Below, piece by piece: positions 22,321-27,981 of a DNA stretch of 43,470 nt (positions are counted from its first letter, which is position 1; each line of letters starts with the position of its first letter). Made by a program: the position numbers and the translations under genes. Source of the stretch: a virus; the IMG/VR virus record IMGVR_UViG_3300008266_000112, positions 1 to 43,470 of that record; one strand, given 5' to 3'. A model generated the notes under the pieces. It made no database searches and had not been told where the DNA came from. It saw only the letters and a list, made by a program, of their open reading frames with translations.

Positions 22321-22751
22321 CGCCCGAAATATTAGCCAAATCGGGAACCGAAGCGGCGCACCAAACCGCGTTATTCGCTTGGGCCGCGTTGCAGGTTGCA
22401 CGCTGGCCCGAACTTCGTTGGTTGCACCATATCCCCAACGGCGGAAGCCGGGGCGACGATGCGAAGTCGCGCGCTATCCGGGGTTCGCAAATGAAGGCGC
22501 AAGGCGTGCGAACTGGCGTTGCCGACGTATGCTTGCCAGTTCGCCGGGGCGAATGGTCGGGGCTTTATATCGAAATGAAGAAGCCCGCCGAAAAGCCGGT
22601 AAAGGCAACGTCGAAAGGCGGCGTAAGCGACGACCAAGCCGAATTCGGCGCTTTCGTCAAGTCGCAGGGCTTCGGCTGGATTGTCTGTTATAGTTGGGAA
22701 GAAGCCGCCGAAGTTTTAACGCAATATCTAACGTATGGGGTCGGACAATGA
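22317..22751 (+). CDS. VRR-NUC domain nuclease
   Basis: The 144-residue protein has the VRR-NUC signature: E12 in the first helix, HHIPNGGSR (37-45), G-V-R-T-G-V-A-D-V (64-71, D70), LYIEMKK (84-89, E86, K88) and a late S-x-x-Q-AEF. These form a PD-(D/E)XK-like site. Phage stand-alone VRR-NUC proteins are thought to cut branched DNA such as Holliday junctions. It lies in a row of coupled small early genes (ATGA overlaps on both sides). The product probably acts in recombination or resolution before packaging. Confidence 0.85.
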   Translation: MTPEILAKSGTEAAHQTALFAWAALQVARWPELRWLHHIPNGGSRGDDAKSRAIRGSQMKAQGVRTGVADVCLPVRRGEWSGLYIEMKKPAEKPVKATSKGGVSDDQAEFGAFVKSQGFGWIVCYSWEEAAEVLTQYLTYGVGQ

Positions 22752-22987
22752 ACAAAGCTTTTAATGCCGCCGAAGTTTTGGCCGCAATCAAGCGCAACCG
22801 CGAACGCTTGGACGGATGCAAGAAACATTCGTTCGCATATCCCGAAGACCGACCGTTGCAGTTTGGCGAAAAGCTGACTTGTAAGAACTGCGGCGGGGTA
22901 ATGGATGCGATACAAGCGTTCGTCTATTGTCAAGGCTTTGAAGCCGCAGGCGGCGACCCTAACGAAGTTATAAAGGGGTTCCGATGA
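22748..22987 (+). CDS. Small protein with CxxC zinc site
   Basis: The 79-residue protein starts MNKAFNAAEVLAAIKRNRERLDG and has Cys/His residues arranged CKKHSF...LTCKNCGG, which may hold one zinc. It overlaps both neighbours by ATGA, so the run of genes from 22317 to 23181 is translationally coupled. No family is recognised. Confidence 0.65.
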   Translation: MNKAFNAAEVLAAIKRNRERLDGCKKHSFAYPEDRPLQFGEKLTCKNCGGVMDAIQAFVYCQGFEAAGGDPNEVIKGFR

Positions 22988-23181
22988 ACTGCCTTCGCTG
23001 CGAACTTATCCGCGCCCGGTTGAAAGCTTCCGCAATGTCCCTTGTTGGTCTGTCGTCGGAAGCAATCGCCGGGCGTTTGTCCGAATGCTACGGCGTGCGC
23101 TACTATGTCGAAGGCGGCAACCTGTATCGCGCTTCGTTGCTTCCGCCGTATGAACCGCATTTAATCAAAGAAGGGGCGTAA
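22984..23181 (+). CDS. Small early protein of unknown function
   Basis: A 65-residue ORF (MNCLRCELIRARLKASAMSL...) with one CxxC near the start and a Tyr-rich end. AAGGGG precedes the ATG inside the previous gene, and the ATGA overlap suggests coupling. No recognised family. Confidence 0.55.
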   Translation: MNCLRCELIRARLKASAMSLVGLSSEAIAGRLSECYGVRYYVEGGNLYRASLLPPYEPHLIKEGA

Positions 23182-23182
23182 C

Positions 23183-23419
23183 ATGGTCGCAACATACCAA
23201 GATATAACGAAGCTTAAACATGCGAAGATGATTGCCAAGGAAGGCCGTTGTTTTATCGTAGAACGCGGCGGATACGACGACAAGGTTTTTCTTCTTTACC
23301 GCGAATGCCAGCCGCGAAACGTATTGGTCGGCAAGCGTTCCAGTGTCGAAGGCATCTTGTCGCTAGTGAAGAAAGCAACAGGCTTCGAAGAAACGAAAAA
23401 AGTTTCGAAGAAGGCTTGA
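23183..23419 (+). CDS. Small basic early protein of unknown function
   Basis: A 78-residue basic protein (YQDITKLKHAKMIAKEGRCFIVERGGYDDK...) with a mixed alpha/beta pattern and a Lys-rich C-terminus. It starts 1 nt after the previous stop with AAGGGG in front. A consensus promoter begins at its last codons, so the -35 box of the next unit overlaps its stop. Function unknown. Confidence 0.55.
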   Translation: MVATYQDITKLKHAKMIAKEGRCFIVERGGYDDKVFLLYRECQPRNVLVGKRSSVEGILSLVKKATGFEETKKVSKKA

Positions 23420-23445
23420 CACTTGCCGAAGTTTGGTCGTATAAT
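23416..23445 (+). promoter_or_regulatory. Consensus early promoter
   Basis: TTGACA (23416-23421), 18 nt, TATAAT (23440-23445), both perfect sigma-70 boxes. GC precedes TTGACA as in the promoters at 21420 and 25038. It overlaps the stop of the upstream gene and lies 28 nt before the ATG at 23474. Confidence 0.8.
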
Positions 23446-23473
23446 TAAACCAACGTAACGAAAGGGGTTCAAC

Positions 23474-23743
23474 ATGCAAACGACGGTCAAGGTTTTAGGC
23501 GGTCTGGAAATTACCGTAGAATTTACGGCTTGCGGTGCCGAACCAGACGTAGGTATTATGTCGGACTACTTCGAAGATTGGTCGATTTGCGAAATCGCCG
23601 GTCGCCCGCTGCGCAAGAAAGAATCCGCCGAATGGATTTACAAACGCCTTTCGAAGCGTGATAATGAAGCAATCGAACAAGCGATGTTCGACGCAATGGA
23701 CGACGCGCGAAACGATTATTTTGACGAACCCGACGACTATTAA
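23474..23743 (+). CDS. Small acidic early protein of unknown function
   Basis: The 89-residue protein has a beta-like N-terminus (VKVLGGLEITVEF), a helical middle and a strongly acidic end (ARNDYFDEPDDY). The ATG has AAAGGGG in front and follows a consensus promoter, so early strong expression is expected. An acidic tail could mimic DNA or contact host proteins, but nothing in the sequence proves this. Confidence 0.6.
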   Translation: MQTTVKVLGGLEITVEFTACGAEPDVGIMSDYFEDWSICEIAGRPLRKKESAEWIYKRLSKRDNEAIEQAMFDAMDDARNDYFDEPDDY

Positions 23744-23755
23744 GGAGAAATGAAA

Positions 23756-23968
23756 ATGACTTGTAAGAACTGTAACGGCTTTGGCAAGATTTGCCGTTGT
23801 CAAGATGGCGCGAACTGCGCTTGCGCCGCAATGGATAGCGGCGTAGCTTGCGAACGCGCAACTTCCGTTGTTTGCCCCGTATGCAACGGCGTTTGCGGCG
23901 TCGAAACTGCGCCGAATGATTGGCACGATTGCGACAACTGCGACGCAACGGGCAAGGTTCCGTCGTGA
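23756..23968 (+). CDS. DnaJ-type Cys-rich zinc-finger protein
   Basis: The 70-residue protein has repeated CxxCxGxG-like units (CKNCNGFGK, CPVCNGVCG, CDNCDATGK) resembling the DnaJ zinc-binding repeats without the J domain. AAGGAG suits the second ATG (23756, spacing 8) better than the ATG two codons earlier. The stop overlaps the GTG start of the deaminase gene. It may be a small zinc-binding chaperone-like or nucleic-acid-binding protein. Confidence 0.65.
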   Translation: MTCKNCNGFGKICRCQDGANCACAAMDSGVACERATSVVCPVCNGVCGVETAPNDWHDCDNCDATGKVPS

Positions 23969-24435
23969 TAGTCTATACCGACCGCGCCAGCCTGTCGAAA
24001 TGGGATGCACGTTTTCTGGAACTTGCCGAACATATAGCCGCATGGTCGAAAGGCCCGCGAAAGCGCATTGGCGCGGTTATCGTTCGGCCTGATAGGTCGA
24101 TTGCGTCGCTTGGATACAATGGCCCGCCGCGCGGCTTTGACGACAAAGCCTTTTTGGCTATGGAACGCGAAGCGCAACACGCGGTCGTAATCCATGCCGA
24201 AGACAACGCATTGCAACAGACGCACGAAGCCGAATCGGTCGCCGGTTATACCATGTACGTTTCGCCGCTGTTCCCTTGCGCACGATGCGCCGACAAGATA
24301 GCGAAAGCGGGAATCGCCCGCGTCGTTGCTTATTGTGGGCATATATCGCCAGACTGGCGCGAATCTGCGCAGGAAGCCGAACGAATTTTTATCGAAGCTG
24401 GCGTAGAATGCTTGTTTATGTTTGAAGGGGCTTAA
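23965..24435 (+). CDS. dCMP deaminase-like protein
   Basis: The 156-residue protein has the cytidine deaminase zinc site H-A-E (77-79 in VVIHAEDNAL) and P-C-A-R-C (104-108), and the N-terminal R-K-R-I-G-A-V-I-V ... GYNG pattern of dCMP deaminases. It would convert dCMP to dUMP for dTMP synthesis. No thymidylate synthase or dUTPase gene is recognised here, so the product probably feeds host enzymes. The start is GTG, overlapping the previous stop as GTGA, with AAGG upstream; in-frame upstream starts lie within the zinc-finger gene. Confidence 0.85.
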   Translation: MIVYTDRASLSKWDARFLELAEHIAAWSKGPRKRIGAVIVRPDRSIASLGYNGPPRGFDDKAFLAMEREAQHAVVIHAEDNALQQTHEAESVAGYTMYVSPLFPCARCADKIAKAGIARVVAYCGHISPDWRESAQEAERIFIEAGVECLFMFEGA

Positions 24436-24436
24436 A

Positions 24437-24787
24437 ATGCAACATAACGAAATCGAACGTTATTGGTTGGTTAAAGACGAAGACGGGAACGTTCTTGCAA
24501 TCAATACGCAAGACTTCGAAGCGCCGAAGCTGGTTCTTACCGAACAAAGCGTAGCGCCTGAATGGTTCAACGTTTTGCGCGCTTCCGCCGTAATGTATCA
24601 GCAACTAACGTTGCAATATAAGGCGCTTCAAGCCCTTATCGACCTTGGCGAAATCGTCGGCGTTAATGAAGAACTGTTGAAGCAATTTAACCAAATGCAA
24701 AACGGCGTCTTATTGGCGCAACAAGTCGCCCGCGAAGGAACCGAAAAAGTCGCCGTAGCTATTGACGCGCAAAACAAAACGTCGTAA
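24437..24787 (+). CDS. Helical early protein of unknown function
   Basis: A 116-residue protein whose N-terminal half (YWLVKDEDGNVLAINT) looks beta-like and whose second half is a long Gln/Leu-rich helix (VMYQQLTLQYKALQALIDLGE..LLKQFNQMQNGVLLAQQV), suggesting a coiled coil. It starts one base after the deaminase stop with AAGGGG in front. Family not recognised. Confidence 0.55.
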   Translation: MQHNEIERYWLVKDEDGNVLAINTQDFEAPKLVLTEQSVAPEWFNVLRASAVMYQQLTLQYKALQALIDLGEIVGVNEELLKQFNQMQNGVLLAQQVAREGTEKVAVAIDAQNKTS

Positions 24788-24821
24788 CATGGTCGCACGT
24801 TCAACAAAAGGAGTTCCCCAC

Positions 24822-25034
24822 ATGAACCGGAAACTTAAAACAATCGGCGCAGTTCTTGCAATAGTTGCCGCCTTCGGCTTTGTCGGCGCTATGGATGCGG
24901 AAGACGCCGAAGTGCAACAGGCGTTGTATTGTGACAACGTGAAATCGGGCGTTTGGCCGGATTACGAAGGAACTTACGTTTCGGAATGCGAAAAGACGCA
25001 CGGCCCGAAAAAAGTTGAAAAAATTTCGCCGTAA
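24822..25034 (+). CDS. Small secreted or membrane-anchored protein
   Basis: The 70-residue product begins with a basic N-terminus and a hydrophobic stretch (TIGAVLAIVAAFGFVGAMDA, about 7-26) that fits a signal peptide or single membrane anchor. The rest has two Cys (YCDNV, SECEK) that could form a periplasmic disulfide. Similar 60-80 residue proteins with a YCDxV-x-W motif occur in many phages. AAAGGAG lies before the ATG. It may act at the inner membrane, for example against superinfecting phages, but this is speculative. Confidence 0.6.
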   Translation: MNRKLKTIGAVLAIVAAFGFVGAMDAEDAEVQQALYCDNVKSGVWPDYEGTYVSECEKTHGPKKVEKISP

Positions 25035-25065
25035 AGCTTGACAGTCGTAAAACTTGGCGTAGAAT
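25028..25065 (+). promoter_or_regulatory. Early promoter with extended -35 block
   Basis: TTGACA (25038-25043), 16 nt, TAGAAT (25060-25065). The upstream GCCGTAAAGC resembles GTCGTAACGC of the leftward promoter at 16879. The leader shares GTCGCAACAA with the promoter at 20242. The upstream end overlaps the previous stop. Confidence 0.75.
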
Positions 25066-25121
25066 CCAAACCGTCGCAACAACAAAGCGACAAACTTTAA
25101 CCCTTCGAAGGAGAATTGAAA

Positions 25122-25763
25122 ATGGCAACTTCCAAAAACGCAACCGCAGGCAAAAAGGCCGGTCGTCGCGCAATTGACCCCGTTGTTACCGCTGTTATCG
25201 GCCTTGCCGAAATCGTTGCAGCCGGTGCAAATGGCATTTATACTTCGCCCGAAGTGCATTTGCCGCTTGTCGAAGCTGGCTTGGTCGAAATCAATCCGGC
25301 CATGACCAACGAAAACGGCGAAGTCGCAACCCGCGCAACGCAAAAAGGCATCGAAAGCCTTGACAGCGCCGCAACGGTCGCAGACAATGCAACTTCCAAA
25401 ACCCAAACCGCCGCAACCGGCGAAACTCAAAAGGTGAAAACCATGTTCAAGATTGAAAACAGCATTCCCGTTCCTACGATTTCCGGTCGCGGTCGCGGCG
25501 GTAACGTGTATCCGTTCGACCAACTGGAAGTGGGCCAAAGCTTCTTCGTCGCCAACGACGAAAGCAAGCCGAACGCCGCGAAGTCGCTTGCTTCGACCGT
25601 TTCCAGTGCAACCGCACGTTATGCCGTGCCCGCCGAAGACGGTTCGACCAAGACCAACAAGAAAGGCGAAGTCGTGCCCGTCATGGTCGAAACCCGTAAG
25701 TTCGTCGTTCGCAGCGTCGAAGAAAACGGCGTGAAGGGCGCGCGCGTCTGGCGCACTGCCTAA
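25122..25763 (+). CDS. Two-part early protein with C-terminal YPF-x3-VG-x-SF domain
   Basis: The 213-residue protein has a basic start (TAGKKAGRRAIDP), a helical N-terminal domain (about 18-85), an Ala/Thr-rich linker (about 85-107) and a C-terminal domain starting YPFDQLEVGQSFFV (130-143). That domain is paralogous to the 98-residue protein at 21631. It has its own promoter and terminator, and an AAGGAG 10 nt upstream of the ATG, so high expression is likely. An in-frame ATG at 25443 with AAAGGTG in front could give a 106-residue form holding only the C-terminal domain. Function unknown. Confidence 0.65.
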   Translation: MATSKNATAGKKAGRRAIDPVVTAVIGLAEIVAAGANGIYTSPEVHLPLVEAGLVEINPAMTNENGEVATRATQKGIESLDSAATVADNATSKTQTAATGETQKVKTMFKIENSIPVPTISGRGRGGNVYPFDQLEVGQSFFVANDESKPNAAKSLASTVSSATARYAVPAEDGSTKTNKKGEVVPVMVETRKFVVRSVEENGVKGARVWRTA

Positions 25764-25797
25764 CCTGCCCGGTTGCCCTTCGGGGCTTCCTGACAAC

Positions 25798-25823
25798 AGC
25801 CCGGCCATTGCGCCGGGCTTTTT
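25798..25823 (+). terminator. Rho-independent terminator at end of early region
   Basis: Stem AGCCCGGC / GCCGGGCT with a 6-nt loop, followed by TTTTC. It separates the early cluster from the lysis cassette. Confidence 0.88.
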
Positions 25824-25824
25824 C

Positions 25825-25854
25825 TTGCCTTTTGCATTTGTCTTCGGCTATACT
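25825..25854 (+). promoter_or_regulatory. Possible promoter for the lysis cassette
   Basis: TTGCCT (25825-25830), 18 nt, TATACT (25849-25854), in the gap between the terminator and the holin gene. Both boxes are imperfect. Confidence 0.4.
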
Positions 25855-25907
25855 TCGGCCAATATGCGTCATTCGATGCGCCGGATTACCGTAATGGAAA
25901 ACAACAA

Positions 25908-26261
25908 ATGCCAGATAAAGACCCAAACAATACGGCGTATTTCGTCGAATGGATGCGCCAATTTATGCCGTATCTTTCAACGTTCTTTCTTTCAACATGG
26001 GGCGGCGTCGTGAATCATATTACGAAGCTTCGTAACGGAAAAAAGAAGTTCCAGTTTAAAGAACTTATTTTCGATTTGGTCGTTTCTACTTTTGCCGGTT
26101 TGATTACTTTTTATTTTTGCCGGGCTGCAAACGTTAGCGAAACTATGTCGGCGGTATTAATCGCAATATCGGGCCACATGGGAACGCGCGCAATTGCTGG
26201 ATTCGAAACTATTTATCGCCGCGTCGTAAATATTAAGGAATCAAACAATGAACAAAATTAA
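25908..26261 (+). CDS. Holin (LydA/phage_holin_3-like)
   Basis: The 117-residue protein has three hydrophobic segments (about 22-38, 52-71, 80-99) and the phrase SGHMGTRAI characteristic of the LydA-type holin group. It is first in a cassette of holin, second small membrane protein, endolysin and spanins. It would form inner-membrane holes at lysis time. The Shine-Dalgarno is weak (TGGAAAACAACAA), which is in keeping with tight control of holin synthesis. Its end overlaps the next gene by 14 nt. Confidence 0.75.
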   Translation: MPDKDPNNTAYFVEWMRQFMPYLSTFFLSTWGGVVNHITKLRNGKKKFQFKELIFDLVVSTFAGLITFYFCRAANVSETMSAVLIAISGHMGTRAIAGFETIYRRVVNIKESNNEQN

Positions 26262-26532
26262 ACTTGAACTTATCGAAGATTGGCGCAATTTTTGGCGCTT
26301 TTGGTCGGTTCGTCTTGGCGTAATCGGTTCGGCGATTACTGCGGTTCTTATCGCATTTCCCGACGTTGCTTTGTCGGCTTGGGCGATGATGCCCGCCGAT
26401 TTGAAATCGGCAATTCCCGAACGTTATATGCCGCTTATTGGCGTCGTTATCTTCGTCGCTTCGTTGATTGCGCGCGCTATCAAGCAAACGAAGTTGCAGC
26501 CGAAAGAAGGTGCGGAAAATGAACGAACTTAA
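26248..26532 (+). CDS. Second small membrane protein of lysis cassette (holin or antiholin)
   Basis: The 94-residue protein has two hydrophobic segments (about 19-41 and 60-78) separated by a short loop with MMPADLKSAIPERYMP, a phrase common in a two-TM phage holin-like family. Its N-terminus is charged (KIKLELIEDWRNFWRFW) and the C-terminus basic. Overlap with both neighbours (14 nt each) ties its translation to the holin and endolysin. It may be the actual holin, a pinholin, or an antiholin to the first protein. Confidence 0.7.
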   Translation: MNKIKLELIEDWRNFWRFWSVRLGVIGSAITAVLIAFPDVALSAWAMMPADLKSAIPERYMPLIGVVIFVASLIARAIKQTKLQPKEGAENERT

Positions 26533-26998
26533 TTACGTCGCAATCGCCCGTCGCGATATTGGCTTGCGCGAAATCAAAGGCCCGAAACACGCCGGAAGAA
26601 TTGTCGAAATGCTGCGCAAGCTTGGCGCTTGGTGGCAAGACGACGAAACGCCTTGGTGCGGCGTAGCTTTGGCCGCATGGATGAAAGAAGCCGGTTTGGC
26701 GTATCCGAAGGCGTATTATCGCGCTTTGGCTTGGCTGGATTACGGCGTAGCTTGCGGCGCACAATATGGCGCAATTGCCGTTCTTACCCGCAAGGGCGGC
26801 GGGCATGTTGGAATCGTAACCGGCGTAACGCCGAACGGTTCGCATGTTCGCTTGTTGGGCGGCAACCAAGGCGACGCCGTTTCCGAAGCTTGGTTTCCCG
26901 TCGAACGGGTTTCGGCTTTCCGTATGCCCGAAGGCGTAGCGAAGGCCATTCCCGCGCCCGTTGCGGCCCTTGGCGAACTTTCAAGGGGCGAAGCATGA
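26519..26998 (+). CDS. Endolysin, TIGR02594/CHAP-like peptidase
   Basis: The 159-residue protein has the layout of TIGR02594 family cell-wall peptidases: W-C-G near residue 47 (ETPWCGVALAAWM) as the Cys nucleophile, GGGHVGIV with His96, and GGNQGDAVS with Asn116. There is no signal peptide, so release depends on the holin. It would cut peptide bonds in peptidoglycan. The start is the ATG with AAGGTG upstream, inside the end of the second holin gene. The stop overlaps the i-spanin start (ATGA). Confidence 0.85.
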   Translation: MNELNYVAIARRDIGLREIKGPKHAGRIVEMLRKLGAWWQDDETPWCGVALAAWMKEAGLAYPKAYYRALAWLDYGVACGAQYGAIAVLTRKGGGHVGIVTGVTPNGSHVRLLGGNQGDAVSEAWFPVERVSAFRMPEGVAKAIPAPVAALGELSRGEA

Positions 26999-27309
26999 CC
27001 GCGCTTCTACTGGCTGGCCTGAAACGCTTTGGCGGCTGGATTCTGGCCGCGCTATCCATTGCCGGGGCGCTGTTCGTCGCCCTTCGGTCTTCGCGTAGTG
27101 TGGGCAAGGCCGAAGCGCAGGTAGAAGCCGCCCAACAGGAAACGAAACGTAACGAAGAAATCGCCGTTCGCGAAATCGACGTAGCGCGCGAAGCTGCTAA
27201 AACCGAAGTCGAAACCGTGAAAGGGGCAAACGATGTTCAAGCAAATATTAATCGTCTTGACGCTGGCGACGCTGCTAGCAAGTTGCGCGACAAATGGGCG
27301 CGGGATTAA
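26995..27309 (+). CDS. Rz: i-spanin (Rz-like)
   Basis: The 104-residue protein has one N-terminal membrane segment (about 9-31, GGWILAALSIAGALFVALR) and then a long charged helix (KAEAQVEAAQQETKRNEEIAVREIDVAREAAKTEV...) suited to a periplasmic coiled coil, the layout of inner-membrane spanins. It follows the endolysin (ATGA overlap), and the o-spanin gene begins inside it in another frame, which is the classical Rz/Rz1 nesting. With Rz1 it would disrupt the outer membrane in the last step of lysis. Confidence 0.8.
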   Translation: MTALLLAGLKRFGGWILAALSIAGALFVALRSSRSVGKAEAQVEAAQQETKRNEEIAVREIDVAREAAKTEVETVKGANDVQANINRLDAGDAASKLRDKWARD

Positions 27310-27460
27310 AGAAACTGTCGAACAAAAGCCGGTCGTAATTGATACCGCTTGCAAATGGGTTCAACCGATTTTTATTTCGAAGAAAGACGTATTAACCGAA
27401 GGAACAGCCCGACAGATTTTGGCGCATAACGAAACATGGTCGAAGAACTGCGAAAAGTAG
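27233..27460 (+). CDS. Rz1: o-spanin lipoprotein (Rz1-like), nested
   Basis: The 75-residue protein has a signal peptide ending in a lipobox L-L-A-S-C (Cys18), so it would be lipid-anchored at the outer membrane. The mature part includes the phrase TACKWVQPIFISKKDVLTEGTARQ, which recurs in phage o-spanins. The first 77 nt overlap the i-spanin gene in another frame. AAAGGGG lies before ATG. This lipoprotein implies a host with an outer membrane. Confidence 0.85.
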   Translation: MFKQILIVLTLATLLASCATNGRGIKETVEQKPVVIDTACKWVQPIFISKKDVLTEGTARQILAHNETWSKNCEK

Positions 27461-27467
27461 TTTAAGG

Positions 27468-27496
27468 CTGACAAGCGCCGCCGCTTGCGGTATAGT
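27468..27496 (+). promoter_or_regulatory. Promoter ahead of terminase/structural genes
   Basis: CTGACA (27468-27473), 17 nt, TATAGT (27491-27496), each one base from consensus. It lies in the 65-nt gap between the o-spanin and small terminase genes and could be a main late promoter. Confidence 0.65.
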
Positions 27497-27525
27497 CGGG
27501 CAAAGACATTTGAAGGTTTCCCGCT

Positions 27526-27981
27526 ATGACCGAATCCGAAGAAAAAGCCGCATTCGCGCAAGCGATGATTTCGGCGAATATGAATCCCCTTGAAGCCGGG
27601 CAGTTAGTGCATCCCGGCAATTTCAATCGCGCCGCGCAAATCGCTTCAATGTGGCATAACGACGCCGAAGTTAAGGCGTTGATTATCGAAATCAAGAAAG
27701 CCGAAATCGCCGAAACTGGCATTTCGGAAGATGAAAAATACGTTGAAGAAAAGTTAAAAGAAATAATCGAAACGTCGCGTTTTGCCGACGATAAGATTAA
27801 GGCGCTTGATAAGCTAATGGATTTAAAAGGCTTGTCAAAGAAGCCGCAAAGCGGCCCGGCTGTTCAAGTCGTAATCCCGCGCGCAATCGAAGTTCCGACG
27901 CACGGAACGAACGAAGAATGGGAAGCCGCAGCCGCCCAACAACAACGGGAATTGCTGAATGTTAGCCGAAGCCGACATTAA
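27526..27981 (+). CDS. terS: Terminase small subunit
   Basis: The 151-residue, mostly helical protein lies directly before the large terminase and overlaps it by 23 nt. The N-terminal half (FAQAMISANMNPLEAGQLVHPGNFNRAAQIASMWHNDAEVK) has the helical DNA-binding look of small terminases with a frame such as A-x-x-W-x-x-D-x-x-V. A charged coiled-coil stretch follows. It would recognise the packaging site. AAGGT lies before ATG. Assignment depends on position and helical pattern. Confidence 0.75.
   Translation: MTESEEKAAFAQAMISANMNPLEAGQLVHPGNFNRAAQIASMWHNDAEVKALIIEIKKAEIAETGISEDEKYVEEKLKEIIETSRFADDKIKALDKLMDLKGLSKKPQSGPAVQVVIPRAIEVPTHGTNEEWEAAAAQQQRELLNVSRSRH

Noticed and set aside
22241-22693. 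150-residue + strand ORF overlapping the VRR-NUC gene
   Set aside because: Arg-rich out-of-frame shadow; the VRR-NUC frame has clear catalytic motifs and coupled start and stop.
24801-25808. 335-residue minus-strand ORF across 24822-25763
   Set aside because: It runs through a promoter, a terminator and two good + strand genes, and reads as Gly/Cys/Phe-rich mirror sequence.
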